From Leucothrix mucor DSM 2157 (GTDB taxonomy: Bacteria; Pseudomonadota; Gammaproteobacteria; Thiotrichales; Thiotrichaceae): DNA of 64,000 nt. Position 1 is the first letter of the stretch. Every line of letters begins with the position of its first letter. This document shows, piece by piece, positions 27,544 to 36,477 of the stretch. The stretch is taken from contig NZ_ATTE01000002.1 in NCBI RefSeq assembly GCF_000419525.1, positions 1-64,000 on the forward strand, written 5' to 3'. Under the pieces are notes generated by a model. The model did not search any database. It was not told where the DNA came from and saw only the letters and a program-made list of their open reading frames with translations. Both the position numbers and the translations under genes were made by a program.

Positions 27544-28428
27544 CTAGCTACCTAGATAAATTGAGGTAACTTGTTCCCGACTATGACCAAGTTCCTCGCT
27601 GATTTGCAAGCGTATGTTACGATCCACTGTCCGCTGCTCTTCATCCATATCCCTCTGACGTATCCCTCCTAAGGCCGGACACTCATTTCCTGAGAGCTCC
27701 TTATACCGCACTTGCGCGTAGTTATGCCTTAATCCGTGCCCCTTCCCTAAGCCAATTGTTGGCACCACATTTTTGTAAAGATTCAATTGATCTTTGTACA
27801 TCAGCTGAGGAGGGATCAGGGAGTTATTTCCATACTCTCGCTTCAAGCGATCGATCAGATTTTGTTGTGCATCGTTGGTAATGGGTACTTCCCTGCCTCG
27901 ACTTCCCTTACACCAACTGGGCTTTAATTTGATTGCTGCCCCAAGATCGGCATAACCTGGGTTGAACTTGATCGCTTCTTCACGTCGCAATCCGAACAAT
28001 GATTGCAACTGAAGGCTATCACGCAAATTTTTATCCGAAACTTCTGCAAGATGACTGTCTTTAAGCACAACGGCTTTACTATCATTTGTAATATAGACGC
28101 GATGTTCTATATTCAGTGCATCATTTGATGGAATCTTATGGCTAGCATTTACTTTGGTCGCCCACCATCGGATGTGTGACATTCGATTTTTAATCGTACC
28201 TGTAGCTAGTTCATCAGCTTTCCATTTTTCGACGAGCCGTTCTACGTGCTTAGCCTTTAATCCTTTTACGGATAGCTGATTAAAACCAAGTGTTTTTAGC
28301 TGCCGTGAAGCCAACGATAGCGTCTCTTGACGACTTTTTTGGGTAGAAAATCCGCCATCTCGATTATGCTTTTGTAATTCTCGCAACTGCCAATCTAAAC
28401 TGTTCAAATTTAATACCCTTGCTTGCAT
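27544..28428 (-). CDS. Tyrosine recombinase / integrase
   Basis: 294 residues. It has an N-terminal SAM-like DNA-binding region (TIKNRMSHIRWWATKVNASH) and a catalytic domain: Arg in SLFGLRREEAIKFNPG (~148/149), HGLRH (His231-Arg234), GHSREQVTSIY (His282, Tyr291). This resembles the Phage_int_SAM/Integrase_1 family found on ICEs and islands, and could act on att or resolve multimers. The C-terminus ends three residues after the Tyr. It is flanked by the paired 70-bp repeats at 27393 and 29750. Confidence 0.88.
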   Translation of the reverse strand: MQARVLNLNSLDWQLRELQKHNRDGGFSTQKSRQETLSLASRQLKTLGFNQLSVKGLKAKHVERLVEKWKADELATGTIKNRMSHIRWWATKVNASHKIPSNDALNIEHRVYITNDSKAVVLKDSHLAEVSDKNLRDSLQLQSLFGLRREEAIKFNPGYADLGAAIKLKPSWCKGSRGREVPITNDAQQNLIDRLKREYGNNSLIPPQLMYKDQLNLYKNVVPTIGLGKGHGLRHNYAQVRYKELSGNECPALGGIRQRDMDEEQRTVDRNIRLQISEELGHSREQVTSIYLGS

Positions 28429-28607
28429 TAATAGTCATAGGCACGACTTTAAGCACCTGATATATCGGAATCATCATCCCAAGCTGGCGATAAATGCACC
28501 CGGACAACAGCACTGGCTTCCTAAGTCGACCCTGTCTATTCACTGTTGATTCATGATCATCTTGCTATAACAAGATGCATAATAATAACTGAAGGAAGGT
28601 GATAAGC

Positions 28608-28808
28608 ATGGGATTAGCAGCGCATGAGAAGGCTCTTACATCTGACCTTCAAGAAAGTTTGAAAGCCTTCTATGAAGTGCATAATGTAAGTCCGGAAAGT
28701 ATCTCCATCGATATGCAATTGAATGATAAAAACGATAATAACGGACTGTCCACAATCAAGATCGTGGTTAAAGACACCCGAACTGACACCGTTCTTATCA
28801 ATGTATAA
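28608..28808 (+). CDS. Small hypothetical protein, paralogue of the one at 46005
   Basis: 66 residues. The ATG at 28608 has GAAGGAAGG ending 8 bases before it. It matches the 68-residue protein at 46005-46211: E...L...L..F.E....PES+S I.M.L......GLSTI.I.VKD. The pattern of short strands and helices is unlike any family I know. A structured region with a terminator follows at 28861-28934. Confidence 0.65.
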   Translation: MGLAAHEKALTSDLQESLKAFYEVHNVSPESISIDMQLNDKNDNNGLSTIKIVVKDTRTDTVLINV

Positions 28809-28860
28809 GCTTAAAATACAATAGTAGGCGGCTAAGCATAATTGCTTACTGCATGACCTT

Positions 28861-28934
28861 GTTCCCAGGCTATTTACTTTCGTCCACTGTAAATAGTTTG
28901 GAACTCCTGGAACCGTCCATTGGGCGGTTTTTTT
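28861..28934 (+). ncRNA. Candidate structured RNA with Rho-independent terminator
   Basis: Outer stem GTTCCCAGG (28861-28869) / CCTGGAAC (28906-28913) with one bulged base, inner stem CTATTTAC (28870-28877) / GTAAATAG (28889-28896). It then abuts a terminator, ACCGTCC-att-GGGCGGT plus seven T (28928-28934). The two structures share two bases, so they might compete. It could be the 3' end of the 28608 transcript or a separate RNA. Confidence 0.5.
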
Positions 28935-29079
28935 ATGCCTGTAGCGAATTATCTCGTTTTCATCTTCATAGACTCATTTTACGTAGTAACCAATTCAGCC
29001 TATCCATCAAATACCCATTATCTCTTTATAAAACAGTTAGCTTAGTGTTAGTCACCATCAAGAGACTAAGCGTCTAATG

Positions 29080-29749
29080 AAGCCCTTTCGGGTGAAGTGA
29101 GAGTTGAGATAAGCCCTAAAAAGGTCAGTTGTAAGCATGACGACTTGCCGTCACCTTACGCCAGTGTATCTAAAGTTAGTGTCTGATATTTCTCCTGTTG
29201 GATTGAAAATAGGTTCGGTGCTGTTGCACACCCCCCTCGGTTGAATGTAACGATTTGTCTACGGTTGAACTATGCCCTGAGGCACTTTGATTGAATCTAT
29301 GCACCATTGTGCATTTTGGCTTTCGCCTGAAAGTGCATGAAATAAAGGTTTCCCCTTATCCGACTTGTCTTCCTCATGCTTTCAAGCCTTGTCTGATCAA
29401 TAGTTGTGAACAACTATTGACCTGAATTTTGTCTGTATATTTTGCAATGCCAGTCCATCACTGGCCTGTCACTGCAAAATATACATCAGAAGCCCAAGGT
29501 AAGCAACGTAAGTTGCATACGTCACTGTCTAGTTAACTATCTAGTGACGTATGCAAAGCAAAGTCAAACCCGCAAAACCATCGCCCGCACCAGGCTCCTG
29601 TTTTAAGCACCACGGTGCTAGTTTTCAATTGCATCATAAGGTCACTTCAATCACATCAGTAAGTAACGTGTTTAAGCCTGATGCTTAAAGCAGCGATCAA
29701 ACCCCACCTAAGCAATTAATTATCGCCAATATAGCGATAATCAAAGGCT
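29080..29749. other. Structured non-coding region with three long hairpins
   Basis: No gene is seen in 670 bp. Inverted repeats are TCAATAGTTGT/ACAACTATTGA (29397-29420), TGTATATTTTGCA (29434-29446)/TGCAAAATATACA (29473-29485) with an inner GCCAGT/ACTGGC, and TTGCATACGTCACT (29513-29526)/AGTGACGTATGCAA (29543-29556). The last overlaps a small GCAAC/GTTGC hairpin. This could be a recombination or single-strand origin signal, an oriT or an RNA locus; the sequence does not decide. Confidence 0.5.
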
Positions 29750-29818
29750 AATCTTCTAGTTTGTATCCTAGCGGGTGAATTTTTCGCTTGCGAAAAAGAG
29801 GGGCGGCGATGAGCCCCT
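29750..29818. repeat. 70-bp structured repeat, copy B
   Basis: Copy of 27393-27462 with a different hairpin loop (TTTTTCGC-tt-GCGAAAAA) and the same orientation. Together the copies bracket the integrase gene and the 66-residue gene, about 2.3 kb apart. Confidence 0.7.
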
Positions 29819-30116
29819 AATAATGCCTAGCGCAGCGTTTCATTTATGGTTGGCATGGGTAGGTTTGTTGCTAATCAGTGAGCGGTAATTGTGGGCTGTA
29901 TATCCCTACTACCGCAATGTATGGTGATATGTGAGGTACGAACACATTATTTGGCTGGCTTGGCCAGTATGATGTTCCTATTAGCAGAGTATTCGTTGGC
30001 TTGATAAACACACTATCGTGTTATTGGGTGAGCTTGCGAACTCTTTTTATTAAATGTTCATCAAAAGTTCTTTTTCTGTTTCCAATTTGTTATTGATACA
30101 AAGTGGGGTGCAAACA

Positions 30117-30150
30117 GGGAAGAAAGGGAAAAAGGGAAAGGGAAAAAGGG
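30117..30150 (+). other. Five-G-tract polypurine run next to oriV
   Basis: Five GGG tracts occur in 34 bp (30117-30119, 30126-30128, 30134-30136, 30140-30142, 30148-30150), with A-rich spacers. It could form a G-quadruplex or triplex next to the iterons. Confidence 0.4.
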
Positions 30151-30195
30151 AGCTATTTTTAAGTGGCTGAAACATAAGTATAAAAATGATTTCGC

Positions 30196-30742
30196 GCGAG
30201 TTCGATTACCCACTTCCGCGAGTTACTTTACCCACTTAGGTAAAAACGCGAGTTAGATTACCCACTAGTGCGAGTTCGATTACCCACTTTTTTTGCAAAG
30301 TGCGAGTTAGATTACCCACTAGTGCGAGTTCGATTACCCACTTTTCCTTTCAAAAAGTGGCTTACCCTGTGGATAAGTCGATTTTGACGACGATGTATGT
30401 GAGTAATAATAAAGCAGTGCGAGTTAGATTACCCACTTCCGCGAGTTCAATTACCCACTTCCGCGAGTTAGATTACCCACTTTGGACGGAACCTCAGTCA
30501 TTGAGAGGATTGTTTTAAAGTAAATTTAGTGATTTATTTTAAGTAACGTAATTTGGAATTAGCGTATTACTTGTTGTCTCTTTTTCGGCTCTCATACAAT
30601 CATCTACAGACAAAGTGCGAGTTCGATTACCCACTTTTCTACCGATTATCGACGAACTGCAACCAATGGTTCAGTGTCCGCTGGTTCAGAACCAAATAGT
30701 GAATAATCCGATTTAACAAAGTGCGAGTTGCATTACCCACTT
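30196..30742. repeat. oriV: eleven iterons
   Basis: Eleven near-copies of about 20 bp, consensus GCGAGTTNGATTACCCACTT (variants TTCG, TTAG, TTCA, TTAC, TTGC after the GAG). Nine lie in a cluster (30196 to ~30482), followed by single copies near 30617 and 30723-30742. Cluster members differ mainly in the base after GCGAGTT. An AT-rich block (about 30500-30580) separates the cluster from the two distal copies. The array lies directly 3' of the replication initiator, the usual layout of an iteron-controlled plasmid origin. Confidence 0.92.
30368..30376 (+). promoter_or_regulatory. DnaA box in oriV
   Basis: TGTGGATAA is the consensus DnaA box (reverse TTATCCACA). It sits between iterons 6 and 7, as expected for a host-DnaA-assisted plasmid origin. 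Confidence 0.7.
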
Positions 30743-30765
30743 AAAGCGTCATTGTGCATATTCTT

Positions 30766-31815
30766 TTAGCCAGTTATTCGTTGTAAGTCCTTAGAACGTC
30801 GATTAGCAGCTTTCACAAACGCAATGAATGCCGCTGAAGCTGTAATTGTAAACTCAAGGTCCACAATCTTGGCTCCCTGCTTGAGTTGTTTTTCCTGTAT
30901 GGGTAAGAAGTCTCCCTTGTCATCAGGGATCACTGCATTGTTGCCGGTATTATCCTTTAATCCTCTCAGCTCCTCTAAGCACAAGCGGATTTCCTTGTAT
31001 GCATCACGTTCACGAGTATACGTAAGCCGGCATGCTTGAATGATTTGACTGGCTCTGATTCTAAACGGCGGCGCATCATACCCCGCATTGCGGTAGTTAC
31101 TGACTAATAGCTTATAGATCCACCGTGTGACGCTACGCTTGCTAGACATGTACAGAAGATAGTTCATCTGACGGAACTCTAGCTTATCGATACTATCGGT
31201 AATCAAGGTGTTGAATCTGGCCGCACAGACACTCTTACCCGTCTCCAAATACTCTTCGCGGTCAGTGAAGAGTCGTTCGGTTAGGATCGAGCCCTCAAAC
31301 GCCTTCTTTCGTCCCTGACTGACTTTTATCTTGCAGCCAATCATAATATCTAAAGACTCTTTCAGTGCCTTTATCGACATTCCATGGCCCATACGAGACA
31401 GTTCATTCTGGACCTGCTTCAATGTGAAGCGTACCCAGGTCTCTTTTCCAGGGACATGTACTGAACCGCCCTCCTCCAAGAAGATCCGGCGTAAGGCTTG
31501 CTCAACAATCTCTTCACGCTCAGAGGGGTAATACTCCACCCGCTGACCGTCTACCGGTATAATCGCAGGGGTAATCTCAATCGCATGGCTGTAACCATTT
31601 ACGTGAAACTCATGCTCCGTGATCGGAAGGTTGGGGCTGATCTTGCGCATTTTGATCTGCTCTCTGCGGGAAATGGCATACACCCCATAGAAATCCCAGG
31701 CATTAAACAGATTGGTTGACTGATCGGCGTCTTTTCCATAGAAATTACGGAATATCTCAAGCTGTTGAGAATCAACTTGTTCCGTAAGACCCTCTTCGTT
31801 TTCCTGATTGCTCAT
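30766..31815 (-). CDS. Iteron-binding plasmid replication initiator
   Basis: 349 residues. The fold looks like a two-winged-helix initiator of the Rep_3/TrfA type: AALRRIFLEE-type helix, WVRFTLKQVQNELSRMG, SIKALKESLDIMIGCKIKVS, and YLLYMSSKRSVTRWIYKLLV followed by ITASAAFIAFVKAANRR. I do not place it in a specific Inc group. It ends 24 bp from the last iteron and reads away from the leader of ardC. The family binds iterons to open the origin and controls copy number by handcuffing. Confidence 0.75.
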   Translation of the reverse strand: MSNQENEEGLTEQVDSQQLEIFRNFYGKDADQSTNLFNAWDFYGVYAISRREQIKMRKISPNLPITEHEFHVNGYSHAIEITPAIIPVDGQRVEYYPSEREEIVEQALRRIFLEEGGSVHVPGKETWVRFTLKQVQNELSRMGHGMSIKALKESLDIMIGCKIKVSQGRKKAFEGSILTERLFTDREEYLETGKSVCAARFNTLITDSIDKLEFRQMNYLLYMSSKRSVTRWIYKLLVSNYRNAGYDAPPFRIRASQIIQACRLTYTRERDAYKEIRLCLEELRGLKDNTGNNAVIPDDKGDFLPIQEKQLKQGAKIVDLEFTITASAAFIAFVKAANRRSKDLQRITG

Positions 31816-32420
31816 CGTTATCCTTTATTAGCCTGTAAACGCTTGTAGTGCCCGTTGCCACAAAAGCCCAAGCTTTGTGACAAGACGGGGCAGATTGATT
31901 TTTCTAAACCGTTTACCGTTAAAAATGCCTGAAGCTCATTATACAGTATATCCTGACTGATCGATTAAAAGAGAACTTTTAAAGAACTATTAAAGAACTT
32001 TCTTAACAAACCCTTATTGGGCAACCCGTTGGGGCATCCTCTACTTCAATACCGACACAGACTCCCCAGTAATGGTTAGCTATTCTGGCGTTTTTCCGCT
32101 GTCAAAAGTCCATACCAGACCACTGATGGGGATTCTGCCCCCGTGATTTCCCGTGCCCGGATTTTGCATTGCGGGATCCTCCCGCAGCAGTCTCAATACA
32201 ACGCTTCATTGCTTATTCCTAAGCAAGCCCTAAGGCCTTCAGCCCCGCGCAGATAAAGCATCCCCTTCGGCTAACTCCTCACTTGTTCAGACAGTCGCGT
32301 ACCTTGCCTGCTTAGCTGCAACTTGCGGTTTAGTACTGGATCTTTGCTACCCGCCACTTCGCCAGTGGGTCAGGTTTTCATCGAAAACGACCTTTATTTT
32401 TAACAGCGGAGTAACAAGAA
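31816..32420. other. Divergent rep / ardC upstream region
   Basis: 605 bp between the divergent rep and ardC genes. It contains a hairpin pair near 31845-31870 (CACAAAAG / CTTTGTG, one mismatch) and an AT-rich stretch (31920-32010) that may hold rep promoters. The ardC leader repeat (32212-32386) makes up the second part. Confidence 0.5.
32212..32386 (+). repeat. GC-rich leader repeat upstream of ardC
   Basis: Similar to the block at 38870-39035: CCCGCGCAGATAAAG, CTCACTTGTTCAGA, TTAGCTGCAACTT, CGCCAGTGGGTCAGGTTTTC, GAAAAC. It sits 34 bp before the ardC start. See also 38734. Confidence 0.6.
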
Positions 32421-33275
32421 ATGAGCAACTTATACCAGCAGATCGCCGATAAAATCCTGAAGGCTTTAGAAAGCGGTGTACGCCCTTGGGAGTGCTGCTA
32501 CTCAGTCACACAAGCGGGCTTCGCCTTGCGGGCGACTGGTGAGCCATATCGCGGCATTAATCGGTTTTTATTAACCTTTGCCATGATCGAGAATCAATAC
32601 ACCCATCCGGTTTGGATGACATTCAATCAGGCAAAGAAGCTCGGCGGATGTGTACGTAAAGGTGAAAAGGCCTCACTCTCATTATTCTTCAAGCCTTTAG
32701 AGACCATTGAGGAAGATACTCAGGAGGCAAAAGTCATTCCAGTAGCAAAGCGTAATATGGTGTTTAACGTTGAACAGATTGATGGCTTGAACGAGGACTT
32801 TTTAGCCCGCTTTAATGCAAATCCCGTGCTTCACGAGAACACCCCTCAGGAACGCGCTGAGGCCTTTATTCAGGCAATTCCAGCTAATATCGTACAACGT
32901 AATGGCACCCCAGCTTTCAGACCTTCTACAGACGAGATTTTCATGCCGGCTATTACTCAATTTCTATCATCAGAACACTATTATGCAACGTTCCTACACG
33001 AACTGGGCCACTGGTCTGGCCACCGTGATCGGCTGAACCGTGAAACACTGACGGTATTTAGTGCAGTGAACTACAACAAAGAAGAGCTATGTGCTGAGCT
33101 GACCGCCGCATTCCTGTGCCCCAGTTTAGGCATTGAACCTCTAGTCGATCACGAACATGCACCCTATATTGACGGCTACATCAAACTACTTAAAAACGAG
33201 CCTAAAGCCTTCATCACGGCCTGCTCACAGGCTGAGAAGGCTGCGGACTACCTAAAGTCCTTACAAGTCTCCTAA
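32421..33275 (+). CDS. ardC: ArdC-like antirestriction / zincin metallopeptidase-like protein
   Basis: 284 residues. The N-terminal domain is ArdC-like/DUF1738 (YQQIADKILKALESGVRPWE, EPYRGINRFLLTF, WMTFNQAKKLGGCVRKGEK). The C-terminal domain is zincin-like with the zinc motif HELGHWSGH near residue 193 and the later Glu in ELCAELTAAFLC. ArdC proteins bind ssDNA and protect incoming plasmids from restriction. The start has GGAG 8-10 bases upstream (gcggagtaacaagaaATG). A conserved leader repeat precedes it. Confidence 0.92.
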   Translation: MSNLYQQIADKILKALESGVRPWECCYSVTQAGFALRATGEPYRGINRFLLTFAMIENQYTHPVWMTFNQAKKLGGCVRKGEKASLSLFFKPLETIEEDTQEAKVIPVAKRNMVFNVEQIDGLNEDFLARFNANPVLHENTPQERAEAFIQAIPANIVQRNGTPAFRPSTDEIFMPAITQFLSSEHYYATFLHELGHWSGHRDRLNRETLTVFSAVNYNKEELCAELTAAFLCPSLGIEPLVDHEHAPYIDGYIKLLKNEPKAFITACSQAEKAADYLKSLQVS

Positions 33276-33287
33276 GCCCTTCTGGCT

Positions 33288-33315
33288 CCCTTAGAACGTG
33301 TTGGCGTTCTAAGGG
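33288..33315 (+). other. Hairpin after ardC
   Basis: CCCTTAGAACG (33288-33298) / CGTTCTAAGGG (33305-33315), a perfect 11-bp stem with a 6-nt loop, 13 bp after the stop. No T-run follows (GCGGG), so it is a stable 3' structure rather than a standard terminator. Confidence 0.55.
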
Positions 33316-33707
33316 GCGGGAAAGGAATTCGCGGTGCTCATCCGCTATTAATTGAGACGTGCTGCCGTCCCAAACCCTCACAAGTGGACTGCCGCTTCAT
33401 CCCTGAGCCTTGCTCGATACTACCGCCCTGCCCTGCTCCAGGCATTTAACGAATAATCAGAGCGTCAGACAGCGGTATTCGCCCTCTGGTCAAATAGGCC
33501 ATTCATCGTTATTGGCACTTACTTGTTCTGTACAAACTCACTGGTTATTGCTACTGTTTTCGGGCGGTACAGCGGGGACGCGATGACCGCCTAGAAGATT
33601 GCTAGTCAATCTTTATCTTATAAGGGATGCCAATGGCATCCCTTATTTATTTCTGGCAATCACAGCGCCTAGATAGCTATAACCACCCTGCCCTGCTTAC
33701 TTCACTT
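33316..33707. terminator. Non-coding end region with terminator at 33621-33645
   Basis: About 390 bp between convergent genes. Near 33590 is a CTAGAAGATT motif also seen in the repeats at 27393/29750 (reverse strand). TAAGGGATGCC-aat-GGCATCCCTTA (33621-33645) is a strong hairpin followed by TTTATTT, and by A-rich sequence on the other side, so it can end transcription from both sides. The rest has no gene. Confidence 0.65.
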
Positions 33708-35015
33708 TTATACCGACTCTACGATAGCTGGATTCAATACGTACTTGGGGCACTTTAGCCCTCCTTGCGTATAGGCTGGATTGGGTAACAATATCCGAAG
33801 GTTCATCAATGTATCGCAATGCAGCGTATCCAGAATCTCCTCTGCCTTCTGCTGACGGATGATGTCATCTGAAAAATGACCACCCTTCTTCATTGCTCTT
33901 TTTAGCGCTCGCACGTTAGGTGCCAACTCCTGAGCAATCACCAATTCACGAATCACTTGATACAAAGTTTGCTCACTATGAAGTACCGTACTCGGCACTC
34001 CCTCTGGCTCGCGCTTTGCTGATTGCTCAATTGCTCGTGTTGAATCCTGACCAGAGAGTTGAGCAAATGTTTCTTTTTTGTTCTCAATCTGTTTATCTGC
34101 TGCATGCTTTAATCGGCGAGGAGTGCGGCGCATAAATCTCACCAGATCATAGCCATGTGCAAGCAGGGCTTCACGAGCGTCGACATAACGTCGTCCAAGG
34201 TAGTGAAGGGCGACTTCAAAAATGCATACAGTGGTTAGAAACAAGACCAAACTGGCTATATCAAAGGTGGTGTTTAAAGTGGCCTTAAGGGCACGGACGA
34301 TCGCCATGTGAAACTGATCATCGCGCTCATACTGCTTGGCTGTGCTGAAGAGGGCATCCATAGTGGCGAGTGAGTCACGTTTAAGCTCTTTTTCCTGATT
34401 AGTTAAGCGGCTCACCAGTCCCTCATTGCTTGCTATACGCTGGCTTTCATAAGTCACACAACGATCAACTCGCCACTGTCCAACACTGGCATGTCGGTTA
34501 CAACGCCCCAGCTCATACTCAGCCTCTGAAAGCGCCTTGTAGGCGTTCTCTACAGCAGGTTGATAGGGGTTAGAGGTCAGGTTGCTGCTGGCTTGCTCGA
34601 TGGCCTTTTTCACACCCTGCATGGATATTGAGTTGCTGGACCGAACCTCAACCCGAGCTTCTTCACGCTGCATACCTCCACCCGTTTCAGTGATGATGGC
34701 AAAACTGATGGCAACCGCCATCATTGCAAAAGCCACCCACTTTTCCCGCTTTAACTCGCTAGAGGAATATAGGGTCAACTGAAACAACGTAACGGTGGCC
34801 ACAATACCAACGCCAATCAATCCATAAAAGGTTTGCTGCAAGGTCCAGTCATCGAACAAACTACTGCCTGCATAGGCCATTACCATAAACGACAGAGAAG
34901 CAAAGAAAGCGGTTAGGCCAGCTAAATAGAACGAAAATTTTCGTAAGCGATAAGTACTGTATGCCAAGCCCGGGTCGAAGCCGTCTTGCAATACTAGTGG
35001 TGTTGAATCTGCCAT
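33708..35015 (-). CDS. Membrane protein with coiled coil and HTH-like C-terminus
   Basis: 435 residues. Three N-terminal transmembrane helices (FYLAGLTAFFASLSFMVMAY, FYGLIGVGIVATVTLFQLTL, VAFAMMAVAISFAIITETGG) precede a soluble helical part (ASSNLTSNPYQPAVENAYKA..., with two Cys). A further helix pair (DIASLVLFLTTVCIFEVALH) leads to a cytoplasmic C-terminus. The last ~100 residues (YQVIRELVIAQELAPNVRAL, EEILDTLHCDTLMNLRILLP) look like a winged-helix, vaguely FtsK-gamma-like. I do not know the family. It is in the Stb-like operon, so a membrane role in maintenance or DNA anchoring is possible. Confidence 0.7.
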   Translation of the reverse strand: MADSTPLVLQDGFDPGLAYSTYRLRKFSFYLAGLTAFFASLSFMVMAYAGSSLFDDWTLQQTFYGLIGVGIVATVTLFQLTLYSSSELKREKWVAFAMMAVAISFAIITETGGGMQREEARVEVRSSNSISMQGVKKAIEQASSNLTSNPYQPAVENAYKALSEAEYELGRCNRHASVGQWRVDRCVTYESQRIASNEGLVSRLTNQEKELKRDSLATMDALFSTAKQYERDDQFHMAIVRALKATLNTTFDIASLVLFLTTVCIFEVALHYLGRRYVDAREALLAHGYDLVRFMRRTPRRLKHAADKQIENKKETFAQLSGQDSTRAIEQSAKREPEGVPSTVLHSEQTLYQVIRELVIAQELAPNVRALKRAMKKGGHFSDDIIRQQKAEEILDTLHCDTLMNLRILLPNPAYTQGGLKCPKYVLNPAIVESV

Positions 35016-35026
35016 AACTTATCCTC

Positions 35027-35338
35027 CTAAAAGATGATTGTGATTAAGAAAGATCCGAGCAGAAACAATGACATGTAGCGCCAGTGCTTCGCTCTCATCG
35101 CAATCAAAGCCGAGATGTTCAATACCAAACCCATAGCGGTAAACGCCAGATTCTCAATCACCGGGCGATAAGCCGCTGTATGGTGATTCAGCAGGGTTGG
35201 CAGTAAGACGAACACGGCCCACTCAAAGTAGGCAATCGAGAGGATTAAGGGAGGGATTAAGGGAATAACTGCCAGCGTTGGCTCGGGCTGGCATGAACCT
35301 ACCTGATGTGCATCAGGGGTGCTATCATGCTTATGCAT
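35027..35338 (-). CDS. Small three-helix membrane protein
   Basis: 103 residues. A His/Pro-rich N-terminus is followed by three predicted transmembrane segments (LIPPLILSIAYFEWAVFVLL, NLAFTAMGLVLNISALIAM, YMSLFLLGSFLITIIF). It is encoded 11 bp before the 435-residue membrane protein and after the StbC-like gene. Function unknown; a partner of that membrane protein is likely. Confidence 0.65.
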   Translation of the reverse strand: MHKHDSTPDAHQVGSCQPEPTLAVIPLIPPLILSIAYFEWAVFVLLPTLLNHHTAAYRPVIENLAFTAMGLVLNISALIAMRAKHWRYMSLFLLGSFLITIIF

Positions 35339-35443
35339 TGCTCATTTACCTGTTAAGTGATTATGAGTAGTGAAGTGGGGAGAGTTGCGTTGGCGCGCTC
35401 TCTTCCCCGCGCTGTTTAACGATCGGGTATTACGACTATCTCC

Positions 35444-35782
35444 TTAGATCAGTTTTCCTATAAAAAGACCAATCAACACACCAGTTAGCAGTGCAGTCAT
35501 GGCCGAGATTAGCAACCAACCAAGTGTAAACCGTGTTGGTTCAACTAAGCTGGCACGGATCTTTAAGCGATCCAGTGCATCATTGATGATCAATTCTTGC
35601 TTCTTACTCAGCCCTTTCATGCCGTGTAGTACTGCAGAACGAGTCTCAGCACGAACCTCAGCTTTTAGCTCCCCTCGAACGGTATCCAACTTATCTAGTA
35701 GATCCCCCACCTCTTCAATCGCGAATAAGGCAGCGGCAGCTCTTAAGTCTGATGTATCCTTCATGGGGATTTTATCGGTCAT
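35444..35782 (-). CDS. StbC/TraM-like small protein with C-terminal membrane anchor
   Basis: 112 residues. A helical N-terminal part (IEEVGDLLDKLDTVRGELKA, SAVLHGMKGLSKKQELIIND) ends in a transmembrane helix (WLLISAMTALLTGVLIGLFI). Position (third after a TraK/StbA-like and a ParA-like gene, overlapping by 4 bases) matches stbC/traM of R388/RP4-type plasmids. Function of StbC-type proteins is unclear. Confidence 0.6.
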   Translation of the reverse strand: MTDKIPMKDTSDLRAAAALFAIEEVGDLLDKLDTVRGELKAEVRAETRSAVLHGMKGLSKKQELIINDALDRLKIRASLVEPTRFTLGWLLISAMTALLTGVLIGLFIGKLI

Positions 35783-36477
35783 AGCACGTTACTTGCCACA
35801 GTATCCAGTGACTGCTTAAGGCCTAAAGCAATACGAGGCATCATCACTTTAGCCGCATACTCCAGCTTTTCAGCTTTCGATTCGGAAGCTTTGATTAAGG
35901 CTTTATAGTCCGTGTCATCGTTTAAGATTGACTCCACCGTGTCACCAGTAATGTTAGCTCGCTCAAAAAAGCTGCTATCTGGGATATAGCTATCGGCAGA
36001 AACTTGGATATCGATGGTCTTCAGATATTGGATCAGAGCATAAAATTCATCCGTTACATTCATATCTGTTTGGATACGATTGAAAACGATTTTGATCTTA
36101 CCTGCTTCAACGCCCATTTCTAACAAGGTATCAACCGTTGTGATGGTATCAACTTGTTGCTTTTTCTCAGGTGTTACAGGCACAAGAAACAAGTCAAAAT
36201 CTTCAATTGAACCTGCAAACAATTTCATACCATTGATGAACTGCTCTACGTTTGAGGCTCCAACATCAACGATCACATCATCATTAATGAGCAGTTGCTC
36301 TTGGATCGTATCCACCTCTTTACCCTTGAGCTGTAGTGTTGATTCACTGTTGGTAGTGTCACTATTGATAGTTTCAATTGTGATATGTACCGCTTCTGGA
36401 TAACGAGGTAGTAGCAAAAATTTGGCAATAGTGGACTTCCCTACATTGCCTGAAAAATTTAAAACCGCTATTTTCAT
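35779..36477 (-). CDS. ParA-like ATPase, StbB/TraL type
   Basis: 232 residues. It begins with a P-loop MKIAVLNFSGNVGKSTIAKF (deviant Walker A, GNVGKS), then a Walker B-like strand VIVDVGASNVEQF and a switch-like DLFLVPVTPEKKQQ. These features match the TraL/StbB subgroup of the Mrp/ParA superfamily. StbB of R388 affects plasmid stability and conjugation. It overlaps both neighbours by 4 bases. Confidence 0.78.
   Translation of the reverse strand: MKIAVLNFSGNVGKSTIAKFLLLPRYPEAVHITIETINSDTTNSESTLQLKGKEVDTIQEQLLINDDVIVDVGASNVEQFINGMKLFAGSIEDFDLFLVPVTPEKKQQVDTITTVDTLLEMGVEAGKIKIVFNRIQTDMNVTDEFYALIQYLKTIDIQVSADSYIPDSSFFERANITGDTVESILNDDTDYKALIKASESKAEKLEYAAKVMMPRIALGLKQSLDTVASNVL

Noticed and set aside
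29397-29556. Integron attC site
   Set aside because: Stems are long and perfect, but no R'/R'' GTTRRRY core is seen and no integron integrase is present.
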